A stretch of 64,000 bases of DNA from Flavobacteriaceae bacterium (GTDB taxonomy: Bacteria > Bacteroidota > Bacteroidia > Flavobacteriales > Flavobacteriaceae). The notes beneath the pieces are model-generated. The model was not told the DNA's origin. It worked only from the letters and a program-made list of their open reading frames with translations, and did not search any database. The position numbers and the translations under genes are program-made. Position 1 is the stretch's first letter. The number at the start of each line of letters is the position of its first letter. The stretch spans positions 682,001-746,000 of the forward strand of contig JADGEL010000002.1 of assembly GCA_016744415.1 (NCBI GenBank), read 5' to 3'. Shown one piece after another: positions 53,314-63,820 of the stretch.

Positions 53314-54474
53314 CTAAATAACTTTTTTCATTGTTTTATACCAACGCTCTGGTATTTCTTGTTCGTTTGCGTTCAAATAATCTTGATATGTACAAGGTAT
53401 TAACGCATGTCTTTTGTGTTTATTATTATTTTTAAAATTTATTTCCATCCACCATCTGCCACTTTTATTACTTTTATAAAAATTTATGACATCTTCTTCT
53501 ACAGGAACTATAAACTTTTGATACTTTTCAATTGTTCCAAATGGGTAATCATTTGCTCTACAATTTACGCCTTCTATAAAATACCATATTGCTTGAGCTA
53601 TTAACTGCGCCGTTTGTGTTTTATTATCATATTTTGAATTGTACTCATAAATTCCGAACGAGCTCACTTTATCACTAATACCTGCATAACGTGCTATTAC
53701 ACAGAGATCCTCTCCGTAAAACCCATTTGGGGTGGCGTTATTATTTGCTGGCGCTTCACTATTTCTTACAGCGCTAATATCTATTGAAACAATATCAGCA
53801 TCGCGCAAAACAGGTTCAACCAACTCAATATTTTTGGCTACTTCTCCTAATCTATAGGCATCAAAAAACAAAGCATTTACCAAATCAATTTCTTCTTGTG
53901 GATTAAAAAATGTTTGATAACCAATATTACTAAAGTTAAAAAGATTGTTTGGCTTATTCATAACAATCGCACTTAAATAAGATTGTGATGTTACACCTTC
54001 TTGAATTGCTCCGAAGTTGAATTTATTATCAATTGCTACCAAATTAACCGTTTGTTCTAAACTATCATATGCACGATAATTTGCATAGGTAATATCTTGA
54101 CCTCCACCTATTATAATAGGGGTAATGTTTTTCTTTAATAAATAGGATAGTAACTCGCTTACAGCAAAATAAGTGTCATCGACAGTATTTCCTTGTGGAA
54201 TTGTACCGAGGTCAGCAATTTTTGCAACCCAACTTCCTGGAAAAAGTTGATAGAGTTGCTTTCTAATTTCTCCAACTCCAATTCCTGTTTCCTCATTGTC
54301 AATAGCATTCCTTCCTTCTTCAACAGCAACAATTGCTAGACGAATTCCATCTAAATCTGGCAGACCATTTTGCTGAGAGTGAATTTTAATTTGGTAACCC
54401 AAGGTTTGATCAGACTGCAACATAGCATGTGCAAATACAGTATCATCAACCGGATTCAAATAATCAGGATTCAT
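53314..54474 (-). CDS. Arginase-fold protein with degenerate metal site (formimidoylglutamase-like)
   Basis: A 386-residue protein of the ureohydrolase fold. Aligned to the metal sites: GGDHS is GGGQD (near 119, His lost), DAHxD is DNKFN (near 149, His and second Asp lost), and DxDxxDP is DISAVRN (near 237, second Asp and DP lost). Only two of six classic Mn ligands remain. It is probably not a working arginase or formimidoylglutamase. It lies 90 bases upstream of gldK on the same strand, downstream of topA. Confidence 0.8.
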   Translation of the reverse strand: MNPDYLNPVDDTVFAHAMLQSDQTLGYQIKIHSQQNGLPDLDGIRLAIVAVEEGRNAIDNEETGIGVGEIRKQLYQLFPGSWVAKIADLGTIPQGNTVDDTYFAVSELLSYLLKKNITPIIIGGGQDITYANYRAYDSLEQTVNLVAIDNKFNFGAIQEGVTSQSYLSAIVMNKPNNLFNFSNIGYQTFFNPQEEIDLVNALFFDAYRLGEVAKNIELVEPVLRDADIVSIDISAVRNSEAPANNNATPNGFYGEDLCVIARYAGISDKVSSFGIYEYNSKYDNKTQTAQLIAQAIWYFIEGVNCRANDYPFGTIEKYQKFIVPVEEDVINFYKSNKSGRWWMEINFKNNNKHKRHALIPCTYQDYLNANEQEIPERWYKTMKKVI

Positions 54475-54522
54475 TGCTATTATAAATTGTTTTGGGGTTT
54501 AACAATAGCGCAAAATAGTAAA

Positions 54523-57018
54523 TTATTTCTTTTTTGCAGCTTTTTTCTTAGCGGTTTTCTTTTTAGCTTTCTTTTTAGGAGCCTTTTTTTCGATGATTAC
54601 TTTCACCTCTTCTAAAGTTAACTCAGTAGCTTTTGTAGTTTTTGGCATTTCAATTTTAACTTTTCCTTGCAGAATATTAAAACGTCCCCAACGTGCTTTT
54701 TCGACTCTAATTCCTTCTTCTTCCCAATTATGAATTACTTTATCAATGTCTTTTTGTTTTTTAACTTCAATCAACTCTACAATATTATCATAGGTTAAAT
54801 TATCAAAATCATATTTTCTATTTACATTGATAAATCCTCCATTCCATTTAATGAAAGGACCAAATCTACCAACTCCTTTTTGAACTGGCATCCCTTCATA
54901 TTCTGCAATTGGTGCATCTGCTTCTCTCTTTGCTTCTATCAATTCTATAGCTTGATCTAAATCTACAGACAATGGATTCTCCCCTTTTGGCAAAGACACA
55001 AACATAGAGCCAAATCTTACATAAGGCCCAAAACGTCCATTAGAAACAATAACTTCTTCATTTTCATATTGACCTACATTTTTTGGTAGCAAAAATAAAT
55101 CTAAGGCATCCTCTAAGGTAATTGTTCCTAAAGTTTGATCTCCTTGCAAGCTTGCAAACTGTTTATCTTCATCCTCTCTATCTCCAATCTGAACCATGGG
55201 TCCAAACTTTCCTAATCGTACTAATATCGTTCTTCCTGATTCTGGGTGCTTTCCTAAAATTCGCTCTCCAGATTCTCTTTCGGCATTAGCAGCAACATCT
55301 TCTACTCTGGTATGAAATCTTTTGTAAAATTCTTTAATCATCGCTGTCCAATCTTCTTTTCCTTCAGCAATTTCATCAAAATCTGATTCCACTTTCGCAG
55401 TAAAACCATAATCTAATACACTTGAAAAATGCTCAACTAAAAAATCAGTAACAATATTTCCTATATCTGTCGGAACCATTTTACCTTTATCCGCCCCAAC
55501 TTTTTCTGTCAACGTTTTTGTGGCAACTTGGTTTTCTTCTAATTTTATTTGCTGATAATTTCTTTCAACTCCTTCGACTGTACCTTTCTCAACATAGCCT
55601 CTTCGTTGTATTGTAGAAATTGTTGGTGCATAGGTTGATGGTCTTCCGATTCCTAATTCTTCTAATCGCTTTACTAAAGCTGCCTCTGAATATCGGTAAG
55701 GTGGTTTTGAATAACGCTCTGTTGCCGTGATAAAATTGTTTTGTAGCAACTCATTCACAGATAATTGAGGCAACATCCCCTCTTGCTCTTCTTCTTCGTT
55801 ATCAACACCTTCTAAATATACTTTCAAAAACCCATCAAATGAAATTACTTCACCTTTAGAGGTTAAAACATTATTGTTTTTAGAATTTTCAATCTTAACA
55901 TTCGTTCGTTCTAATTGCGCATCACTCATTTGCGATGCTATCGTTCTTTTCCAAATTAAACTATACAGCCTATCTTGATCATAATCAATCGAAACTGTAT
56001 GACGGTCCATATGTGTAGGTCGAATTGCCTCATGCGCTTCTTGAGCACCTTTCGCTTTCGTTTTAAAATTTCTTGGATTACTGTATTGCTCGCCGTACGA
56101 GGAAATAATTTCTGACTGTGCATCACTCTTGGCATCTTCAGATAAGTTGACACTATCCGTTCTCATATACGTAATTAAACCCGCCTCGTATAAACGTTGC
56201 GCCATCATCATCGTTTTAGCTACTGGAAAATATAATTTCCGTGATGCTTCTTGTTGCAATGTTGATGTTGTAAAAGGCGCTGCTGGAGTTTTCTTTGCTG
56301 GAGTCTTTTTAAGATCAGCGACAGAAAAGTCTGCTTCTGCACAAGAATTCAAAAATTCTTCAGCCTGATCTTTTGTGTCAAAATTCTTAGACAATTTAGC
56401 TTTGAATTTTTTACCATCTTTATTTGTAAACTCAGCATCAATTCGATAAGATGCCTTTGCATTAAATTCTTGAATTTCTCTTTCTCTCTCAACAATTAAA
56501 CGAACTGCAACAGATTGTACTCTACCTGCTGACAAGCCTCCTTTAACTTTCCTCCACAATACAGGTGACAATTCGTAACCAACCAATCTATCTAAAACTC
56601 TACGAGCTTGTTGTGCATTTACCAGGTTGTAATTAATATCCCTAGGATTTTCAACAGCTTTTAAAATGGCTTTTTTTGTAATTTCATGAAAAACAATTCT
56701 CTTAGTGTTTTCTTCTTTTAGTTTTAGTTGTTCTGATAAATGCCAAGCTATTGCCTCTCCCTCTCTATCCTCATCACTCGCTAACCAAACTGTTTCAGCT
56801 TTCTTAGCTAATGCTTTTAATTTCTTAACTATCGGTTTCTTATCTGTTGAAACTGAGTAATTAGCTTTAAAATCTCCATCAACATTTATCCCTAATTCTT
56901 TGGAAGGTAAATCTGCAATATGACCGAAACTCGATTCAACTTGAAAATCTTTTCCTAAAAATTTTTCAATTGTTTTCGCTTTTGCTGGTGACTCAACTAT
57001 AACTAAATTCTTTGCCAT
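54523..57018 (-). CDS. topA: DNA topoisomerase I
   Basis: An 831-residue type IA topoisomerase that relaxes negative supercoils. The Toprim domain starts KNLVIVESPAKAKT and has DEDREGEAIAWHL near 80-92; the catalytic Tyr is in LITYMRTDSVN near 285. The C-terminal third carries Topo_C repeat modules (RLGKFGPMVQIGD, GRFGPYVRFG, GRFGPFIKW) without zinc-finger cysteines, and ends in a Lys/Ala tail of 23 residues. The ATG at 57018 gives the canonical N-terminus. Confidence 0.96.
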   Translation of the reverse strand: MAKNLVIVESPAKAKTIEKFLGKDFQVESSFGHIADLPSKELGINVDGDFKANYSVSTDKKPIVKKLKALAKKAETVWLASDEDREGEAIAWHLSEQLKLKEENTKRIVFHEITKKAILKAVENPRDINYNLVNAQQARRVLDRLVGYELSPVLWRKVKGGLSAGRVQSVAVRLIVEREREIQEFNAKASYRIDAEFTNKDGKKFKAKLSKNFDTKDQAEEFLNSCAEADFSVADLKKTPAKKTPAAPFTTSTLQQEASRKLYFPVAKTMMMAQRLYEAGLITYMRTDSVNLSEDAKSDAQSEIISSYGEQYSNPRNFKTKAKGAQEAHEAIRPTHMDRHTVSIDYDQDRLYSLIWKRTIASQMSDAQLERTNVKIENSKNNNVLTSKGEVISFDGFLKVYLEGVDNEEEEQEGMLPQLSVNELLQNNFITATERYSKPPYRYSEAALVKRLEELGIGRPSTYAPTISTIQRRGYVEKGTVEGVERNYQQIKLEENQVATKTLTEKVGADKGKMVPTDIGNIVTDFLVEHFSSVLDYGFTAKVESDFDEIAEGKEDWTAMIKEFYKRFHTRVEDVAANAERESGERILGKHPESGRTILVRLGKFGPMVQIGDREDEDKQFASLQGDQTLGTITLEDALDLFLLPKNVGQYENEEVIVSNGRFGPYVRFGSMFVSLPKGENPLSVDLDQAIELIEAKREADAPIAEYEGMPVQKGVGRFGPFIKWNGGFINVNRKYDFDNLTYDNIVELIEVKKQKDIDKVIHNWEEEGIRVEKARWGRFNILQGKVKIEMPKTTKATELTLEEVKVIIEKKAPKKKAKKKTAKKKAAKKK

Positions 57019-57074
57019 AAATCTTAACTCTTTAATCAAAACACATCCTTTCTATTACAGATGATTTTGGAATG

Positions 57075-57082
57075 CAAAAGTA
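57075..57082 (-). promoter_or_regulatory. -7 promoter element of topA
   Basis: Minus strand TACTTTTG, perfect TAnnTTTG match; predicted leader about 53 bases. Confidence 0.55.
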
Positions 57083-57162
57083 GATAGTTTTTTTTAAAAT
57101 CAAATTTATTGCTAAAAAAATAGTTTTATTTAAGGTTTACTGTTCATATTTATTCTGACACA

Positions 57163-57196
57163 TTGTCACAGTTACGAGTTTTTGGTTGTATCTTTG
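57163..57196 (+). promoter_or_regulatory. miaB promoter
   Basis: TATCTTTG at 57189-57196 (perfect) with TTG at 57163-57165, 23 bases apart. The transcript would start near 57200, about 14 bases before the ATG. Confidence 0.6.
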
Positions 57197-57213
57197 CAAA
57201 CCAAATTTAATGT

Positions 57214-58665
57214 ATGGCAAGTGAAAATGTAATCGAAGAAAAAAAACAAGGTCAAGCACTTATAACCGATAATAAATCGGAAAATAAGAAAAAGCTTTTT
57301 ATAGAAAGTTATGGTTGTCAAATGAATTTAAATGATAGCGAAATTGTTGCTTCTATACTTTCTAAACAAGGATTTAATACTACCCTCAATTTAGAAGATG
57401 CCGATTTGGTATTGGTAAATACTTGTTCAATTAGAGAGAAAGCTGAGCAAACAATTCGCAAGCGACTACAAAAATATAATGCTGTAAAAAAAATCAATCC
57501 TAAAATGAAAGTTGGAGTATTGGGTTGTATGGCAGAACGGTTAAAAGAAAAATTTTTAGAAGAAGAAAAAATTGTTGATTTGGTTGTTGGCCCCGATGCC
57601 TATCGCGATTTGCCAAATTTATTAGAAGAAATTGATGCAGGTAGAGATGCCGTAAATGTTATTTTATCTAAAGACGAAACTTATGGAGATGTATCTCCAG
57701 TCCGATTAAATTCTAACGGGGTTTCTGCTTTTGTTTCTATCACTAGAGGATGTGATAACATGTGCACTTTTTGTGTAGTCCCTTATACTAGAGGTCGTGA
57801 ACGCAGTAGGGAGCCCAAGAGTATTATCAAAGAAATACAAGACTTAGTTGATGAAAATTATAAAGAAATTACCTTACTTGGTCAAAATGTTGATAGCTAT
57901 TTGTGGTATGGAGGTGGATTGAAAAAAGACTTTAAAAAAGCCTCAGAAATTGCGCAAGCTACTGCTGTAGATTTTGCTCAATTATTAGAATTGTGTGCAA
58001 CTACATTTCCAAAAACACGTTTTCGTTTTTCAACATCCAATCCGCAAGACATGGATTTGAGTGTTCTGAATGCTATGGCGAATCACAAAAACATTTGCCG
58101 ATATATTCACTTACCTGTTCAAAGTGGAAGTACTAAGATTTTAAAAGCGATGAATCGCCAGCATACTCGAGAAGAGTATATGGAATTGATTGATAATATT
58201 GTTGAAATTATTCCAGATATCGCTTTGAGCCAAGACATGATTACCGGGTTTTGTGGCGAAACAGAGAAAGATCATCAAGACACTTTGAGTTTGATGGAAT
58301 ACGTGAAATACGACTTCGGTTTTATGTTTGCCTATTCAGAAAGACCGGGAACTCCTGCTGCTAAAAAAACACCAGATGACGTTCCAATAGATGTTAAAAA
58401 GAGAAGATTGACTGAAATTATTCAATTGCAACAAAAACATAGCTTTTATAGAACCAAAGCTTTTATTGGTAAAACAATGGAGGTTTTAATTGAGGGAATT
58501 TCAAAAAAATCTGAGTTACATTTTAAAGGAAGAAACTCTCAAAATACAGTCGTCGTTTTTTTAAAAGAAGACTATAAGGTTGGAGATTTTATCAATGTAA
58601 AAGTTGACAATTGCACTTCAGCAACTTTGATTGGAACTGCTGTTGGGTATTCTGAAAATAATTAG
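57214..58665 (+). CDS. miaB: tRNA-2-methylthio-N6-isopentenyladenosine synthase
   Basis: A 483-residue radical-SAM methylthiotransferase that modifies tRNA position 37. The N-terminal MTTase domain has GCQMNLNDSE near 35 and CSIREKAE near 70; the radical-SAM cluster is CDNMCTFC near 180-187; a TRAM domain closes the C-terminus (about 415-480). First of a run of plus-strand genes that continues to groEL. Confidence 0.95.
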   Translation: MASENVIEEKKQGQALITDNKSENKKKLFIESYGCQMNLNDSEIVASILSKQGFNTTLNLEDADLVLVNTCSIREKAEQTIRKRLQKYNAVKKINPKMKVGVLGCMAERLKEKFLEEEKIVDLVVGPDAYRDLPNLLEEIDAGRDAVNVILSKDETYGDVSPVRLNSNGVSAFVSITRGCDNMCTFCVVPYTRGRERSREPKSIIKEIQDLVDENYKEITLLGQNVDSYLWYGGGLKKDFKKASEIAQATAVDFAQLLELCATTFPKTRFRFSTSNPQDMDLSVLNAMANHKNICRYIHLPVQSGSTKILKAMNRQHTREEYMELIDNIVEIIPDIALSQDMITGFCGETEKDHQDTLSLMEYVKYDFGFMFAYSERPGTPAAKKTPDDVPIDVKKRRLTEIIQLQQKHSFYRTKAFIGKTMEVLIEGISKKSELHFKGRNSQNTVVVFLKEDYKVGDFINVKVDNCTSATLIGTAVGYSENN

Positions 58666-58683
58666 ACACTAATTTAGTTAAAT

Positions 58684-59922
58684 ATGGAATCATTACAAGT
58701 CATAAAACAACGCTTCGGAATTATTGGAAACGATATACATCTAAATCTTGCTTTAGAAAAAGCGATACGTGTTGCACCCACCGATATTTCTGTTTTAGTA
58801 ACTGGTGAAAGTGGTGTTGGTAAAGAAAGTATTCCTAAAATTATTCATGCCCTTTCTCATAGAAAACACGCAAAATACATTGCTATAAATTGTGGTGCAA
58901 TACCAGAAGGGACTATAGATAGTGAATTATTTGGCCATGAAAAAGGAGCCTTTACAGGAGCAACATCTACTAGAAATGGCTATTTTGAGGTTGCAGATGG
59001 TGGTACCATATTTTTAGATGAAGTAGGAGAATTACCACTTACAACTCAAGTAAGACTTTTAAGAGTTTTAGAAAATGGTGAATACATCAAAGTAGGCTCA
59101 AGTAAAGTACAAAAAACAGATGTTAGAATCGTAACGGCTACTAATTTAAAAATGCACGAAGCGATTGAAAAAGGAAAATTTCGAGAAGATTTGTATTACC
59201 GCTTAAGCACCATCGAAATTGACCTCCCTCCACTACGAACAAGAAATGATGACATCCATTTATTATTTAGGAAATTTGCTGCAGATTTTGCTCAAAAATA
59301 CCAAATGCCAACAATAAGGTTGACTAACAATGCAGTGAATTTATTACTAAGTTATAATTTCCCTGGCAATATAAGACAGCTACGAAATATTGCCGAACAA
59401 ATATCTGTCGTTGAAGAAAACAGAAGTATTGATTCTGAAAAATTATCTAAGTATTTACCTAATTACAGAAGTAGAAATTTACCTTCGGTAATATCAAACA
59501 CCAAGGATAAAAATGATTTTGCCAACGAAAGAGAAATCATGTATAAGATTCTTTTTGATATGCGAAAGGATATCAAAAATTTAGAAACTTTAACACTCGA
59601 TTTAATTAAAGGAGGCAATAATATTCAGGTTCAAGAAGAACATCAACATTTAATTGATAAGATTTATAAAGAAGATAAATCTGATGCTCTGCAAAATGAA
59701 ATTCAGGTTGTATATCCAAAAGAAACCTATGTACAAGAAAATCAAAATTACGACTTTGCAGAAACCGTAGTTGAAGATGAATCTTTATCATTGCAAGACA
59801 AAGAATTTGAAATGATTAAAAAATCTCTTGAACGTAACAAAGGAAAACGTAAATTAGCAGCTCAAGAATTAGGAATCTCTGAACGTACACTTTACAGAAA
59901 AATAAAACAATATGATCTCTGA
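58684..59922 (+). CDS. Sigma54-type AAA+ transcriptional activator without receiver domain
   Basis: A 412-residue enhancer-binding protein. The AAA+ domain (about 15-245) has Walker A GESGVGKE near 41, the sigma54-contacting GAFTGA near 88, Walker B IFLDEVGEL near 111, and the arginine region FREDLYYRLSTIEIDLPPLR near 168. After a linker (about 270-375) a Fis-type helix-turn-helix ends the chain (KLAAQELGISERTLYRKIKQ). There is no receiver or sensor domain. It follows miaB by 18 bases and precedes lptE. Confidence 0.92.
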   Translation: MESLQVIKQRFGIIGNDIHLNLALEKAIRVAPTDISVLVTGESGVGKESIPKIIHALSHRKHAKYIAINCGAIPEGTIDSELFGHEKGAFTGATSTRNGYFEVADGGTIFLDEVGELPLTTQVRLLRVLENGEYIKVGSSKVQKTDVRIVTATNLKMHEAIEKGKFREDLYYRLSTIEIDLPPLRTRNDDIHLLFRKFAADFAQKYQMPTIRLTNNAVNLLLSYNFPGNIRQLRNIAEQISVVEENRSIDSEKLSKYLPNYRSRNLPSVISNTKDKNDFANEREIMYKILFDMRKDIKNLETLTLDLIKGGNNIQVQEEHQHLIDKIYKEDKSDALQNEIQVVYPKETYVQENQNYDFAETVVEDESLSLQDKEFEMIKKSLERNKGKRKLAAQELGISERTLYRKIKQYDL

Positions 59923-59953
59923 TTTATTGTTGACAAAAATTAAAATACAATTA

Positions 59954-60457
59954 ATGAAAAAAATAGTTTTTATACTTCTTGCCTTTACTTTTCTTTTAAC
60001 AAATCATAGTTGCTATACTTTTGGTGGTGTAACTTTAGATGCCAGAGTTAAAACTGTACAGGTTGATTATTTCCCAAACAATGCTGCGTTGGTTGAGCCA
60101 ACTTTGAGTCAAGCTTTTACATTATCACTACAAGACATTTTTATCAGTCAAACAAATTTAGATATGGTAAAATCTGGAGGCGACATTCATTTTGAGGGTG
60201 AAATTGTAGGGTATAAAATTAACCCGATGACTGCAACATCAGATCAAACTGCAGCACAAAATCGATTAACTATAACCGTAAATGTTCGTTATTATAATAA
60301 GTATGAAGAAAACAAAGACTTTGAACAACGCTTCTCTTTTTATTATGACTATCCTGGAAGCTCTCAATTAACTGGTAGTGTAAAACAAGATGCAATTACA
60401 GCAATTTTAGAACGTATCACTCAAGATATTTTTAACGCATCTGTTGCGAATTGGTAA
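59954..60457 (+). CDS. lptE: LPS assembly lipoprotein LptE
   Basis: A 167-residue lipoprotein: signal IVFILLAFTFLLTNHSC with acylated Cys near 19, followed by YTFGGVTLDARVKTVQVDYFPNNAALVEPTLSQAFTLSLQD, the typical Bacteroidota LptE start. LptE plugs LptD in the outer membrane. The ATG at 59954 matches the lipobox; a frame opening at 59912 inside the previous gene adds a non-signal extension and is rejected. Confidence 0.88.
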   Translation: MKKIVFILLAFTFLLTNHSCYTFGGVTLDARVKTVQVDYFPNNAALVEPTLSQAFTLSLQDIFISQTNLDMVKSGGDIHFEGEIVGYKINPMTATSDQTAAQNRLTITVNVRYYNKYEENKDFEQRFSFYYDYPGSSQLTGSVKQDAITAILERITQDIFNASVANW

Positions 60458-60458
60458 A

Positions 60459-61178
60459 ATGAATACACACGATTTTACATACCTACTCAAGTATCCTTCA
60501 AATATTAATGAAGATCAAACAGCGCTTTTAAAAAATGTAATTTCTACTTTCCCTTACTTGCAATCTGCAAGAGTTTTATATTTAAAAGGTTTAAAAAACC
60601 AAGACAGCTTTAAGTACAACCAAATTTTAAAAACAACTGCAGCTTACACAACAGACCGAAGTATTTTATTTAATTTTATTACTTCTCCTGTTTTTGAAAA
60701 TACACAAAATATTGAGGTTATATCTGAAGAAATAGAAATAATTTCTGATGCAAAAGAAATTGTAAATAATGATGACACTTCAAAAACTGAATTGTTAGAA
60801 ATTGGTAAGCCTTTAAATTTTGAATCAGACGAATCTCACTCTTTTGGTGAATGGTTAAAATTAGGAACAATATCTCCAATAAAAAGAGAGGACTCAAAAA
60901 GTAAAAAAGCAACTAAGTTTGATATTATTGATAAATTTATAGCTACGAATCCGAAGATAAAACCTGTAAAAAAAGAAGCCGTAAATGCACCCATTTCTGA
61001 GCCGATGGAAACTGATTATTCTAGCTTGATGACAGAGACATTAGCTAAGGTATATTTAGAGCAAAAAAAATATGAAAACGCTAAAAAAGCTTATCGCATT
61101 TTAAGTTTGAAATATCCAGAAAAAAGTAGTTTCTTTGCAGACCGAATTAAAGCAATAGAATTTTTAGAAAAAAAATAA
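60459..61178 (+). CDS. Conserved hypothetical protein with TPR-like C-terminus
   Basis: A 239-residue cytoplasmic protein, one base after lptE. The N-terminus (HDFTYLLKYPSNINEDQTALLKNVISTFPYLQSARVLYLKGL) and the C-terminal helical pair (TETLAKVYLEQKKYENAKKAYRILSLKYPEKSSFFADRIKAIEFLEKK) resemble tetratricopeptide units, with a disordered Lys/Ser/Glu middle. Its position between lptE and secG is usual in Flavobacteria. Function unknown. Confidence 0.72.
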   Translation: MNTHDFTYLLKYPSNINEDQTALLKNVISTFPYLQSARVLYLKGLKNQDSFKYNQILKTTAAYTTDRSILFNFITSPVFENTQNIEVISEEIEIISDAKEIVNNDDTSKTELLEIGKPLNFESDESHSFGEWLKLGTISPIKREDSKSKKATKFDIIDKFIATNPKIKPVKKEAVNAPISEPMETDYSSLMTETLAKVYLEQKKYENAKKAYRILSLKYPEKSSFFADRIKAIEFLEKK

Positions 61179-61181
61179 ATT

Positions 61182-61535
61182 ATGAGTTATACTATCTTTT
61201 TAATATTAATCATTATTGTAGCTGTGCTACTTGTACTAATTATCATGGTTCAGAACCCTAAAGGAGGTGGATTATCTTCTTCATTTGGAGGCGGAAGCGG
61301 ATCACAATCATTAGGCGGTGGCGTTCAAAGTACTACAAGCTTTTTAGACAAAAGTACTTGGACTCTTTCAATTGCATTATTAGCATTAATCTTATTATCT
61401 AATATTTCTGCTCCAAGAAACAACACTACTTCTGAAGAATCTAGTATTGAGCAAATTATTGACAATAGAGATGTTCAAGATATTGATTTAGAAGATACAA
61501 CTCCTACAACTACACCACAAGATACCGTGAACTAA
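61182..61535 (+). CDS. secG: Protein translocase subunit SecG
   Basis: A 117-residue inner-membrane protein with two helices (about 2-22 and 57-77) and the SecG signature MVQNPKGGGLSSSFGGGSGSQSLGGG between them. The C-terminus is acidic and Thr-rich. SecG assists SecYEG translocation. It ends the miaB-secG run and is followed by a terminator. Confidence 0.93.
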   Translation: MSYTIFLILIIIVAVLLVLIIMVQNPKGGGLSSSFGGGSGSQSLGGGVQSTTSFLDKSTWTLSIALLALILLSNISAPRNNTTSEESSIEQIIDNRDVQDIDLEDTTPTTTPQDTVN

Positions 61536-61555
61536 TATGTAGTTTCAGATCTATA

Positions 61556-61592
61556 AATGCCAACGTAAATGACACGTTGGCATTTTTTTTTG
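61556..61592 (+). terminator. secG terminator
   Basis: AATGCCAACGT (61556-61566) and ACGTTGGCATT (61574-61584) pair perfectly and are followed by a run of T to 61591. It separates the secG transcript from groESL. Confidence 0.9.
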
Positions 61593-61596
61593 CAAA

Positions 61597-61627
61597 TTGT
61601 CAGTGATATTCATTTGGCATACTTTTG
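61597..61627 (+). promoter_or_regulatory. groESL promoter
   Basis: TTG at 61597-61599 and TACTTTTG at 61620-61627 (perfect) lie 20 bases apart, a full primary-sigma promoter. No CIRCE inverted repeat is present, so HrcA-type control is not supported. Confidence 0.65.
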
Positions 61628-61671
61628 GAAAAAACGAATCATATCAATAATAAACTAAAAAATTATTCAAC

Positions 61672-61950
61672 ATGAGTAAAATAAAGATACAACCATTATC
61701 AGACAGAGTTTTAATTGAACCTGTTGCTGCTGAAACCACAACTGCAAGCGGAATTATAATTCCAGATTCAGCAAAAGAAAAACCACAAAAAGGAACTGTT
61801 ATTGCTGTAGGAAAAGGAACTAAAGACGAGCCAATGACTGTTAAAGTTGGTGATTTAGTTTTGTATGGAAAATATGCAGGAACAGAGTTATCAGTTGAAG
61901 GGAACGATTATTTAATCATGAGAGAAAATGACATTTTCGCAATTCTTTAA
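61672..61950 (+). CDS. groES: Co-chaperonin GroES
   Basis: A 92-residue cap of the GroEL chamber. Motifs: [12 protein letters not shown] near 5-16, the mobile loop [20 protein letters not shown] near 20-40, and [11 protein letters not shown] near 63. Length and order with groEL are canonical. Confidence 0.97.
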   Translation: MSKIKIQPLSDRVLIEPVAAETTTASGIIIPDSAKEKPQKGTVIAVGKGTKDEPMTVKVGDLVLYGKYAGTELSVEGNDYLIMRENDIFAIL

Positions 61951-61998
61951 GACAAAAAATTAAAATAACAGCCTATTGCTCAACAGCATATGGCATAA

Positions 61999-63645
<1,647 letters not shown>

Positions 63646-63671
63646 TGGCGAATTGTCATAGATAATTATAA

Positions 63672-63706
63672 AAAAATCCGTATCAACTTTGATCCGGATT
63701 TTTTGT
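63672..63706 (+). terminator. groEL terminator
   Basis: AAAAATCCGTATC (63672-63684) pairs with GATCCGGATTTTT (63691-63703) with one mismatch, followed by TTTG. Confidence 0.8.
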
Positions 63707-63751
63707 TTCTAATTGCTACCTGTATAATTATCTTAAAATATGAGATTAAAC

Positions 63752-63785
63752 AAAAAAGCCACAACTAAAATTAGTTGTGACTTTT
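63752..63785 (-). terminator. Terminator of the sigma factor gene
   Basis: On the minus strand AAAAG.CACAACTAA pairs with TTAGTTGTG.CTTTT with a tight loop, followed by a run of T (63757-63752). It lies 35 bases past the sigma factor stop codon. Confidence 0.8.
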
Positions 63786-63820
63786 ATCTATTGTTTATTA
63801 TCTAGCGTCTAAAAACTAAA

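Noticed and set aside
61614-61629. Sigma54-like promoter (TTGGCAT...TTGG) before groES
   Set aside because: The GG and second element are nine bases apart instead of ten and the second element lacks GC; the same bases form a perfect primary-sigma -7 element.
61592-61671. CIRCE/HrcA element before groES
   Set aside because: No inverted repeat of the TTAGCACTC type is present.
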